A stretch of 64,000 nucleotides of DNA from Macrotrachela quadricornifera (Eukaryota; Rotifera; Eurotatoria; Philodinida; Philodinidae): the NCBI GenBank assembly GCA_022393335.1, contig JAJEKB010019174.1:33575-97574 (forward strand), written 5' to 3'. This document shows, in pieces, positions 39,868-50,632 of the stretch. The position numbers were made by a program, and so were the translations under genes. The number at the start of each line of letters is the position of its first letter. The stretch's first letter is position 1. Below the pieces are notes generated by a model that was given only the letters and a program-made list of their open reading frames with translations, ran no database searches and had not been told where the DNA came from.

Positions 39868-40454
39868 TAGTCTGTCCAAAAAGTCTGTGCGTGTGACTGT
39901 TTATTGAATGACTCAAGAATAGAAAGCGGTAGAGAACTGCGGTTGTCACTAATCGAAGGAGGTGATACATAGCCGTCTTTTTCTCCTATATTGTGCAAGA
40001 CAAATTCATTTTTAAATTAATCCTTTTTACAAAACATCGAAAACATGTTTACGAGAGTATTCCGTTATTGAGATGACATTTTTAACAAAAAGTAACAAAA
40101 CGAACGACAAATCTTTATTTTTCGAGGAAGCAAATAGAGAATTGTATTTGCTTAATATTAGAAGCTACTGAGATAAACATTCAAATTTTACCTGTGGCTA
40201 TAAATTTGAAGTCTCTCTATTTAGATCACATATTAGAACGAAAATCTCATCGAAATAATAGACCGATATCCTGCATATTTTCCAGTGCTTTCACTAAATA
40301 AGTAATTTTAAAATGAATTTATCCTGCACAATATAAGAGAAAAAGACGGTCACATGTCACTTTTTTCGATTAGTGAAAACCGCAGATCTCTACCATTTTC
40401 TGTTCTTGAGTTATTCAACAAACAGTCACACGCACGGGTCTTTTGAACAGACTA
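39868..40454. mobile_element. Mariner-like element with ~145-bp inverted repeats
   Basis: The left terminal repeat (39868 to about 40010) and right repeat (about 40310-40454) are inverted copies with scattered mismatches. Both begin TATAGTCTGT(C/T)CAAAA and include GTGCGTGTGACTGTTT, GAATGACTCAAGAATAGAAA-type text and GACGGCTATG/GACCGTCTTTTTCTC. TA dinucleotides flank the ends, and the first bases overlap a TATA palindrome, so the exact ends are uncertain by 2 bp. The 300-bp interior has no transposase frame. It is a non-autonomous Tc1/mariner-type element, unrelated in end sequence to the one at 12699. Confidence 0.75.
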
Positions 40455-41016
40455 TAATTTATTCCCTGAAGCATTGTTACACTCACAATTCTAATCCTAT
40501 GTTGTTCAATAAATGAAAAGTCATCATTAGTTTACACTGCAAAAGCAATACAATTGATGATTTGATATCGATTGAGTTCATTTAATCGAAATTATGAAGC
40601 ATTTTTTATAGATTTACATAGAATCATTATAACTCTTAAATCATTTTTCTTTTTCCTAACTTTGTTAGAAGTGAATATTGAGAGTGCAAGAATAGATAAG
40701 GACTTTGAGAAGAAAAAAATGGTTACAGCTAGAATACTTCGTATAAATTATCAGAAATAAAAAGACTAGCTTGAATTTTCCTGCAACAAATGAGATTGAA
40801 TAGAATCAATGATATTTTCCTAGCATCCCACTCCGTTTCTTTATTTTTCTTTTGATTGCGTTCTTCTCGTTTTCCAATGAACAATGCTCAATCAAATTTA
40901 GTTTTTCTCTGCAGAAAAAAGGAAAAAACAGTGCGAGATAAGATACCATCATTTACATACCCTAAGTTTTCCATAATTGTTACTTTTTAATTCTTTTTCT
41001 GTTGATTCCAGAAAAA

Positions 41017-41541
41017 ATGGCATCAAACATTGCAACTGAATCCTCTACAACTGCAAATGTCGGCGAAAGATCCTCATTACGGCAGAATCTCGAAGCTTGT
41101 ATGCTAGATGGCTTTATTAGTGAAGCCGGTCAACATCAGAAACTAAGAGATTATTTTAGAGGAATATCAACACTTATTTCGAAGTGGCATTTTTTCGATT
41201 CATCTGATCAAATAAAAGATTACCTTGAAAACAATCCTAATATTAAACTTATTACAATTATGTCTGGTCATTTTGCTCGCACTTTGCTTGCACTTATATC
41301 TGAAATAGAAGCTTTGCATAGTGTCTATGTTTTTACCATTAATATTGATCGAACAAGAGATAAATTAGGATATGATCCTAAACTTAAAGGAATATTCAAT
41401 ACGGAAGATACTTTGTATGATCAAATACGAAAAGATTTGATACAATTATTTTGGGATGAAGGAACACGTTTAGCTCAATCCAATCACGATAGTGAAGCTC
41501 GTGTATATTTTGATGAAGTTAGACGTTTATCCCAACACTGA
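41017..41541 (+). CDS. Small intronless protein with receiver-like alpha/beta domain (bdelloid type)
   Basis: 174 aa from the ATG at 41017 to the TGA at 41539. After a polar start (about 40 residues), the sequence ISTLISKWHFFDSSDQIKDYL, then NIKLITIMSGHFARTLLALI and SVYVFTINIDRTRDKL, alternates strands and helices like a Rossmann/receiver-type fold. In bdelloid rotifers a similar segment, often with MSG/VSGRLG and VYVFC, forms the N-terminal domain of large proteins with TPR or ADP-ribosyltransferase parts (inference from remembered sequences). Here it stands alone and ends after a helical tail, so it is either a short family member or a truncated gene. A good splice acceptor (TTCTGTTGATTCCAG) ends 5 nt before the ATG with no visible upstream exon, which suggests a 5'-UTR intron or trans-splicing. 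Function unknown. Confidence 0.7.
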   Translation: MASNIATESSTTANVGERSSLRQNLEACMLDGFISEAGQHQKLRDYFRGISTLISKWHFFDSSDQIKDYLENNPNIKLITIMSGHFARTLLALISEIEALHSVYVFTINIDRTRDKLGYDPKLKGIFNTEDTLYDQIRKDLIQLFWDEGTRLAQSNHDSEARVYFDEVRRLSQH

Positions 41542-43849
41542 CGAGAAATGTGTGAAAGAAAACAAATAATAATTGGCAAAAGTTTTTTATGCTATTTTTT
41601 TTATAAAATTAAATATATTCGCTATTGTAAACAAGACATCAACGTATGATTTTTCTACATTACAAATATTCTTGAACTTCAATATCAGCTAAAGCATATA
41701 TGCTCTAATATTTCAACCGTCGTGAGAAGAATATTGATTTTGCTCATATCTACTCAATATTATGAAAACTACTTGTATCTTTTAGTTGCATTCCATTATG
41801 AACTACTGAAAGATCTTTTTTTTATCGAAGACATTGTTAAAAACGTTAAAACTTGTCATACATCACATCGTTATAATTAATGATCTTAAAAACTGATTAT
41901 CTTCCATAATTTTGTTTATAAATTTTTAAGTTCATACTTGATCAAAAAAAGAAAAATTCCTATTCGCTCAATCAAAAGAACTAGATTTCAAAGTAAAACA
42001 AACGAAGTAAATAAAATCAATTCATTTTTATGATCATGTTTTTCATTTCATTTTGTATGTACATTGTAATGTTATTTGAACCTCATTTCTTTCGAGATTT
42101 TTTTTGGCGCATTCTCTTTTCGTATAGATATTGCTTTGTTACCTAAAATGTTTATAAATCCATATGCGCAGGACATGTTTTAGAGTAGTAAACATAATAC
42201 AAAACTATGAATAAATTAGAAGTGTATGTGAATGACAAAATCATTTATCTTCGGTTGCATAAAACATTACATAAACTGATTTTATTCATCGGTTTATTCA
42301 GGTAATGCGACACTTCATACATTGAATATTTAACTATATAAAAATTCAAAATAAATATTGATACCACTTTATAGAGCAAACTCGATACTGTCAGAAACTA
42401 GAAATTCAACGTCTTCTTATACATATTTTACTACAACATACAAGAGCTGCTCTTATGTTCAGATAATTGTATCGTTACATTAATAATGAATACTTGTTTA
42501 CGTTTTCTTAAACACATTTTGAATAAATCATAAAAAATTCTCTCAATTTAGATTTTACTTTTTTCATAATACATAATTATACTCAGAAACCGAAGACGAT
42601 TTATTTTAATTATACTACATGATTTGAAACTTATTCACTATTAATAACAGACGCAATGTTTCAATAAAAAGAACTTTGTGTTTAGTGTAGAAAAAGAAAG
42701 AAAGTAAACAGATTTGTATTATTTTGTTTGATTTCAGCATCAAGATAATTTTGTAATGTTTATTGTTTTAAGATTTCTAGTATAAGAGATTCTATGTCAA
42801 TAGTTATTTGTCAACTATGTTGTTTTTTAATATCTTCCTTTCTATTAACTTGTAAAGTTATTCGAAATCAACCGATATAAATTCAGATATTTGATGATTG
42901 AATGAATTTACTTAGAAAAGTCTATGATTTATTTTAGCTTGATGAAAAAATAACATTAGATCAATTTTCAAAACATTCTTTAACAATCGTTACAGTTTCA
43001 TTATTAAATTATTCAGTAAAGAATCGATTTAAATATTCTAAATTGTACTTATCATTTTGATAATATAATTTAAAAGAAGAATTAATGAATTATCACAACG
43101 GATATCATCTTCACTTTAAGAAGCACAGAGACTATCTATAATAGTTAAGATATAAAGATATAGTCATAAGCATATAAATGGATAAAACGATAGGATTTAA
43201 CTATATCTAGTTTTGCTATGTCAAATTCCAATGTTAGGTATGCATAGATATTCATTAAATATATCGAAGAAATATAAGAATGGTAAAAGTATGCATTAGA
43301 CATTGAATAATAGTCAAATGGAGGAGCACGTGTATTTAATAGTACTTTTTTATTAGGGCTAAAATCGTAAAATATTTCTGCCTATTGTAAAAACGAATAG
43401 TAACAAGAGTAATCACGCTGATATATCATTAGTAATTTTTAAAAAATCTCTAAAAAATGATAACTATAAATAAAACTCACACATAAATAGGTGCTCATTC
43501 TATGATATTAATAATTTTATAACTTAATTCTTTTTATTTCAATCGAATAAAATTTGCACAATCTATCGATTATTATGATATACAAATCATCGTTGGTTAT
43601 TTACAACTACCATTAGTAATGAAGAGTGATATCGATGAGTCAGTACAATTATTCTACAGTCCTTTAATTTATCGATATCGTTTGATTAACATGAATAGAT
43701 TACAACTATCATCAAACGAATTTAATTTTATTCATTAATATAAGCATATATAGACGTGCTTATCTTTTATTTTCGACTAAAATCACGTACACATTTATTG
43801 AGATAAGAAATCATGTATAATTTTCCATCTTCATTTTAACATTTGTAGA
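41542..43849. other. Intergenic stretch, nothing recognised
   Basis: 2.3 kb of AT-rich sequence without a gene-like frame or clear repeat on either strand. It ends in the short upstream region of glutathione synthetase, where TTTTAACATTTGTAG directly precedes the start codon. Confidence 0.5.
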
Positions 43850-46383
43850 ATGTCAGACAATAATATAATATCAAAATTTTCGTTAGGAAGTTCCGTTTAT
43901 GATTTAGATCGAAATGAATTAAATAATGAATGTCAACGATGGGCATTAGCTCATGGCAAGTGTATCAATTTAAATTTTTATCTTTTATTTTATTTAAATT
44001 TATTTAAAGGTTTTGTTCAATGTTATTTTACAGAGAATAATGATTCCAATGTTGTTCCTTATCCTTTTACTATCTATCCATCACCTTATCCACGTAATGA
44101 ATATGAAAAAGCATATAAAATTCAATATGAAATTAATATATTTGTTCAACGTCTTGCATATGATATTGAATTAATGGATTCAGTTTTTCAAAAGTTAAAA
44201 TTATAAAAAAAAAATCATTATTTTTTTGTTTTCAAATAACAATAGATATATTTAGTTTGATTGAATGTGATCCATTCATAAAACGATTACGAAATATTTA
44301 TGATCAAATTCAACAATTACCATATAAAGTACAAAAATAATATATATATATATATATATTTCAATAAAAAATAAATATCTTTTTATTTAAAATAGAGTAT
44401 TGCTGAAACATGTATAATTCGAACAGATTATATGTTACAACAAATGAATAATTCTAATAAAAAAACAAAACTTCGTTTAATTGAAATTAATACTATTGCT
44501 GTTGGTCTTGGTGCAGCAGCTAAATTAATGCATGCATGGCATAAGTAAAATAATTAAATTTTTTTTTAAAAAGAATTATTTGATTTGTTTTTCCTAGAAA
44601 ATTTTTATCACGAATACAACCGGAACTTTTGTCACAAGTAAACTGAAAATTTTATAAATGAAATATATTTATTATCTTTTATTTTATTATTATTAATATA
44701 AGTTACCAAAAAATGAATCATATGATCTTATAATTGATACTTTATATAAATCATGGAAAATTTATAATAATTCCAAGTATAAAAATCTTTTGATTTTAAT
44801 TTTATTTGAAACTATTTTTATTAAGTGCAATAATTCTCTTTATTGTACCTGAATATGAATTTAATATAGGTGATCAAATGTTAATTGAAAAAGGTCTTTT
44901 ATCATATGAAAATTCTTCTCTTCTTATTAAACATGTAACATTTATTGACATTTATCAATATTGTTCTCTTAATTCAAATGGCATTCTTTATTTGTAAGCT
45001 TTTATTATATATTTTAATTAAAAAAATATACATGATATTTATTTGAAAAAAATTTAGTAATAATTTTGAAGTTGCGCTTGTTTATTATCGTACAGGTTAT
45101 GATCCAAAACATTTTTCTAGTGAAAAAGTAAAAATTAAAATAATTAATTTAGCTATTTTTTTTTTATTATTATTTATAGGTTTGGCAAGCATATATTATG
45201 TTAGAATCATCTTGTGCTATTAAATGTCCTAGTTTAAGATATCATTTAGCTGGAATGAAATGTTTTCAATTAGCATTAATGAATGAGAATTTTTTGGAAA
45301 AAATTTTTCAAGAAGAAAAACAATATATTGATGATTTTCGAGATATTAGAGAAGAAATGTTTACTATTGATCAGGTTAAATTTGAAGAAAAGAAAATATT
45401 CATTTTCTTATTTATATTATAGGCAATTAATGATCCAATTTTACAACAACGAATATTAGATAAACCAGAATCATTTTATTTAAAACAAAGTCGTGAAGGA
45501 GGTAAATAATAAATGATCTATAAATAATTGTACTTTTAGTATTTTTTCTTTACTATTCTTTCTTATCAAAAGATAAAACTTGAAATTCTCTACACAGTCA
45601 TATATAATTAGACCCTAAAATTATCTTAGATATATTTGAAAAAAGATGAAAAGTAAAACCATATAAACAGTTGTGAAAAATAATGAGTTCGATGTGATGA
45701 ACAGCCATGCTTTGTATCAAATTTTTCCATTACTTACTTCATCCTATGATAAAAACAAAAGATGCAGTATGAAAATATCTACAATTTAGATAAGACCACT
45801 TGTTTTATAATTGCACTTTTTGTTCTCAAAATAGACAAAATTTTGAGCGATCAAATTTCAACGAAGAGAAATTGAAATAGTTTTAAATAGAAGATGAATT
45901 TGCTTTTCCTTATTTTTAAATATACTAAAAGTGCAAATATTTATGACTCATCTATTATTAAAGAAAATTTTTTTTGTATATAATTTAAGGTGGAAATGTT
46001 TATTGTGGTCCAATGTTAAAGTAAAAACTGAAAATCTTGATTTTATTTTATTACTTTTTCTTTATTTTTGTTTTATTCATAGTGATCGAATTAATCAAAT
46101 AATTATTGATAAACAATCAAATCGTTATTTTTTAATGTCTCGAGTGTATCCTCCAATAAATTCAAGTTTAGTACGTTTATCTCGTACTAATAATAATAAT
46201 AAAATTCTAATTGAAAAACAAATCACTGGAGAATTAGGTATATTTGGTTGTTTAATTAGTCAAAATGAAAAATTAATTTATCAACAAATTGCTGGTTCTT
46301 TATTACGAAGTAAACCATCAACAAATATTGAAGGTGGCATTGCATCTGAACAAGGATATATTGATTCAATATATCTTGTATGA
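43850..46383 (+). CDS. GSS: Glutathione synthetase (eukaryotic type)
   Basis: Twelve exons: 43850-43955, 44010-44193, 44256-44328, 44396-44544, 44598-44637, 44703-44776, 44826-44993, 45058-45127, 45180-45374, 45423-45501, 45990-46020 and 46083-46383. They give 489 aa (human 474). Recognisable segments in order: WALAHGFVQC, IIRTDYMLQQ, LRLIEINTIAVG, FEVALVYYRTGYDP, AIKCPSLRYHLAGMKC, the glycine-rich ATP lid SREGGGNVYCGPML, GELGIFGCLISQNEKL, and EGGIASEQGYIDSIYLV at the C-terminus. The enzyme joins gamma-glutamylcysteine and glycine using ATP in the cytosol, the last step of glutathione synthesis. The first intron uses a GC donor (GCAAGT) and, at 54 nt without a stop, could be read through; family alignment across ALAHG|FVQ supports its removal. 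The 488-nt intron before the 31-nt exon is unusually long for this locus. Confidence 0.95.
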
Positions 46384-46561
46384 AACACATTAAAGAAAAA
46401 AAAAATATTCTTTCATTATTATTGTTTTTTTTTTTGTTAAATAATTCTGTTAAGAAAAAATAGACAAAAAATAATATGATAAAAAAAAAAAGAATCACAT
46501 GCGAACTAATTAATATATATATGCATTAATACAAGAAAAAAAATCTGACCATATAAATGGA

Positions 46562-48816
46562 TTAATTATGAGTAATAAGTCTTATACCACCCATTTCTGC
46601 AAGACGTTGGGAAAAATTACCGGCTGGACATGTTATAAACATAAAATTTCTTGGAATATCAAGTTGTTCACTAAGTGCTTTTACTGTTGGTGGATCAAAT
46701 CGTCCTTTAACAAGTACCTAAAAAAAAACACATATTTTTATTTAAAAAACTATATAAATAAATAAACTAACCAAATCAATACACATTTTTGGATATTGTC
46801 TATCAATAAATTTAACATTTGTTTCCAACATTGATGGAATTTCTCTTTCATTTTCATAAACATGACATATTTTTAAAAAATTTGTTAATTCATTTTCTCG
46901 TACATATAATATAGCTTTATTTAATATAGATGGATCATCTGTTTTTGCAAAAAATAACATTGGACGATCTTCAATTCTTTTATATTGTCTATTAAGCATA
47001 TCACGCCACCATTGTGGTCCACCAAAATAAATAAATAATTTTAAAACACGATTTCTTGAAAACATTAACATTACAATAAAAAAGGTTATACCAAAATATA
47101 ATAAAAAATAATTAATATGTGCTAAATTAAGTGCTATTTCACCAACAAGACCAGCAAATACAAGTAAAAAACCTAATACAACATGTGGCCATGATGCATA
47201 TATTGCACGTCGTAATGTTCCACGTTTATATTTTAATATCATATTACCAACAGCAAATAAACACATAACACTTAAAAATGATATTGTATATACACCTGCA
47301 AGACTTTCAATATTTCCACGAACAATTGTATGTAATAAACTTGTTACAACAAAAAATCCAATTATTATAAAATGATTTGTTTTACGCCATGGATTTGTAT
47401 ATGATAAAAACATTGGTAAACATCGATCATAACTCATACGACGTATTAAACCAGTTATACCAACATAAGATGTTAATACAGCACCAGATAGAACAAGTAA
47501 TGCATCAGCTGATATTAATTTTGTAAGCCATGTTGAAGATACTGGTTTAACTGTTGCTGTACCCATTGCAGCAAGAAGATCATCACGATGATTGAGAATT
47601 TCACTCATTGGCATTATAAATAATGATAATAATGAAAATACTATAAAAAAAAAACATAAAATTCCTTTTTTTTTTTTTTTTGTTCTTAAATTCAATTCAT
47701 AATAACTTACATGGATTAAATAATGAAACAACATACCACATATTTCTTAATGTTTTTGGAAAAACTCCAACATTTTGTTCTTCAATATAATTTGATGAAG
47801 TTTCAAAGCCACTTACACCTAATAATGCCAATGCAAAACCATAATATATATCAATAGGAACATTTACTAATGGTTTTGTTTTCCAATTTTGTGTAAACAT
47901 TTTTATTGAATCATATGATTCCATTACTTTAATAAAACACATTATTACAAGTACTGTCATTGTAGCAATATGTATAACAAATATAAATAAAGCAACATTT
48001 GCTGATTCTTTTAAACCAAATAATGTTAATAAACAGAAAAATCCTAATAATGCAATAACAGCCCATGCTGGATCAAGACCTGACCATAAATTTTTTCCAT
48101 ATGCAATAGCTGAACCTGCTGATACAACAGCTGTAGCTATATAAGAAACTAATGTAAGACATGCTGCAACAGATGCAATTAATTTTGTTGTACAATTTAG
48201 TAAAACATTATATGCACCACCATTTAATGGAAGTGCAAGACCAACTTCAGCATAAATATTACGAAATAAATAAAGAACAAAAGCGACTAAATATAATGAT
48301 ATAAATGAATATTGACCAGCTAGAAAAAAAAATATAAAATTAATAATTTTTTAAATTTTCAATATACCTTTTTGAGCACATATTCCTGCCGTATAAAGAC
48401 AGGATGATGATATATCATTACCAGCAATAGCTGTTGCATGCCATTCACCTAATAATTTTTCGGTTTTGTCAACTTCTTTCTTTCGATGAACTAAATTAGG
48501 AATACGATTTGTTAAAGGTATTGGAGGATTATTACTATTATTAGTCGATGTTGTAGCAGTATATAATTCATTAATTACAGTTGTTGATGATATTGAATTT
48601 GATGGGGATTCAGATAGATCGATTCGAGTTACTTCACCCCATCGGCCAGGAAAATCCTATTGAAATTTAGATAATTTTTTTCAAAAAAAAATTTTTATAA
48701 GAATTTACCCAACACATAGAATGGCTTGGTGCATTACGAGGTAATACAGGAGAATTTTGTACAATTAAATGCGCTCTTTCATCATCTTCCTTATTTATTG
48801 AGCTTACAGTAGTCAT
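46562..48816 (-). CDS. APC-superfamily amino-acid permease
   Basis: Five exons (48709-48816, 48368-48656, 47711-48319, 46772-47640, 46562-46717) encode 676 aa. After a polar N-terminus of about 125 residues, the LLGEWHATAIAGNDISSSCLYTAG segment matches the unwound TM1 region of APC amino-acid transporters. TM2-TM3 carry YLFRNIYAEVGLALPLNGGAYN, and a later block IDIYYGFALALLGVSGFETSSNYIEE corresponds to the TM6 FFAYxGFE-type motif. About twelve hydrophobic helices can be counted. The last 140 residues are cytosolic and alternate strands and helices (FAKTDDPSILNKAILYVREN, KFIDRQYPKMCIDLVLVKGR), like a universal-stress-type regulatory domain. Transport of amino acids with a cation or by exchange at a membrane is inferred from the family; the substrate is unknown. 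It ends 178 bp from the end of GSS (convergent). Confidence 0.88.
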
Positions 48817-49206
48817 TTTATAATCTAAAAGATTCTATGAATATAAACTAAATAACCTATAACTATTTTATGTCTTTTTCTACCATTTATTTTATCAAAA
48901 CATCGAATTTATATTTTTTTCCATATCTTTGTTCTCGTACTTTCCACGAGATATTTATTTTCAATTATCATATCTTTAAGATAGGAGATAATTATTTAAA
49001 AAAAAAACGAATTTTAAACAAACATACCTACAACATATTTAAAAAATACGCCTATGTATTTTAATTGGTTTATTTTTTTATCAAATAGATATTATTAACG
49101 AATTTAACATTGATAGTAGCTCCATTTTTGAATTTCTATTTATTTTTTTATGAATTCGTTTCATTTTATCTTCTTTTTTTCATATACATCATATGACACG
49201 TTTTTA
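48817..49206. promoter_or_regulatory. Divergent intergenic region permease / VPS9 gene
   Basis: 390 bp between two start codons on opposite strands, so it must serve as a two-way promoter region or contain two adjacent promoters. The sequence is AT-rich; no motif was singled out. A 64-codon frame on the plus strand is low complexity. Confidence 0.45.
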
Positions 49207-50498
49207 ATGTCTTCAACAGATCTACCTGAATTAGAAGAACTTTTATTTTATCAATTATTAACATCAAATTATTCTGATTTATATACAGAAGTTCAGAATA
49301 AATGTTCAATAATTGTTATACCACAACATTTATCAAGTACTTCCTCTTTAACACGTGATGTATTTGAATCACATATATTTCGCCCTTCACCAATGTATCT
49401 ACGTAAACATGTATCATGGAATGATAAATATGAAATTGAGTTTGATAATAATCGTACTATAAAAATTGTTTATAAAAAAGACGGTGCAGGTGAAAAACGT
49501 ATTAAAATATTAAGTCAAGAAGATGTTCGGGATAGTATTCGACAACGTGCTTATAGTATATTAATTGTTGAATATCCATTAATTGATATAACTAAATTAA
49601 AAAATCCACAAAATGGTTCACATATAAAATCAATAAATAAATTAATAACTTCATCGGTAAATTTTTTTTTATTAATTTAAAATATATATTATTCTTTTAA
49701 ACTAAATATATTTATTAGGTATCAAAATTTAATTCAGCAACAGCTAGTTATGAATTATCATTTATATATCTTGATTCATTACGTCAAATTGAACCAGCAT
49801 TTGCACGTTTACGTACAGCATTATTTTTATTTAATGAAACATATGTTATATTACCAAAATTTATTGAAAATGCTATTGCAAAACTTCGTCAATTACGTAA
49901 AGAATTTCTTCAAGAATCTTATCAATTATTAAATAAAACATCTGATGATCGAGATATTGAATTAGCAAGTGAAATATTTATAACTGGTAATACATATACA
50001 AAAGTTTGGCCAGTAATTATTCAAGAAAATGAAGAAAAAGATCAAATTTTATATGAAAATATTCGAAAACGACAAAGAAAACAATTAATTAATTCAAATG
50101 ATATAAATTTAAAAATTAATCAAAATGCATTAAATGAATTAAAAAAACTTGATGATTTAAAATCATCATATGAAAAAGCAAAATGTATTCGTTCATCACT
50201 TGATTTAACAATAGCAGCAAAAACATTAATGATTGTTGATCCAAAAAATTCTGCTGTTAGTTATCATTCATCAACTAATATGATGCCAATGGCAGCTGAT
50301 GAAACATTAACTGCATTTATTGATCTCATATGTCAATTAATATTAAAATCAGAAACAAATGATTTTATTCATTTATCTGCACATGAATATTATACAGAAA
50401 AATTTCGATTTATTTCACTTCCACAAGATATTGATTATGCTTTTACAACTTATCGAGGTGTTATTGAATATTTAACAAATAGTTCTTCTTGGTTTTAA
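49207..50498 (+). CDS. VPS9-domain protein resembling the N-terminal half of ANKRD27/VARP
   Basis: Two exons (49207-49656, 49719-50498) encode 409 aa. The first residues (LPELEELLFYQLLTSNYSDLYTEV, then CSIIVIPQHLSS, TRDVFESHIFRP) follow the order of the VARP N-terminal region (ENPFYxALxxxxxDLxxKV, IVLVPxxxSLP, xFESYIL). The C-terminal part has the VPS9 hallmarks: AADETLTAFIDLICQLILKSE, FRFISLPQDIDYAFTTYRGVIEYL. VPS9 domains are Rab5-family (Rab21 for VARP) nucleotide-exchange factors on endosomes. In vertebrates this part is followed by ankyrin repeats; here a stop comes at 50498 with no ankyrin-like frame before the DNAI4 end, so the protein is short. A start at 49150 would add 19 hydrophobic residues; 49207 is preferred because MSSTDLPELEE resembles a natural N-terminus. 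Confidence 0.8.
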
Positions 50499-50632
50499 TA
50501 AATATAATTTAATGAAATATCAAACCGGTGATTTTTTTTTATGATATTCTGTTTCGGCAGATATGTGTGGATTTTCTTCTTTATTCAATAAAAAAAAAAA
50601 ATTGTAGAAAAAAAAAACATTCAAATCAATAT

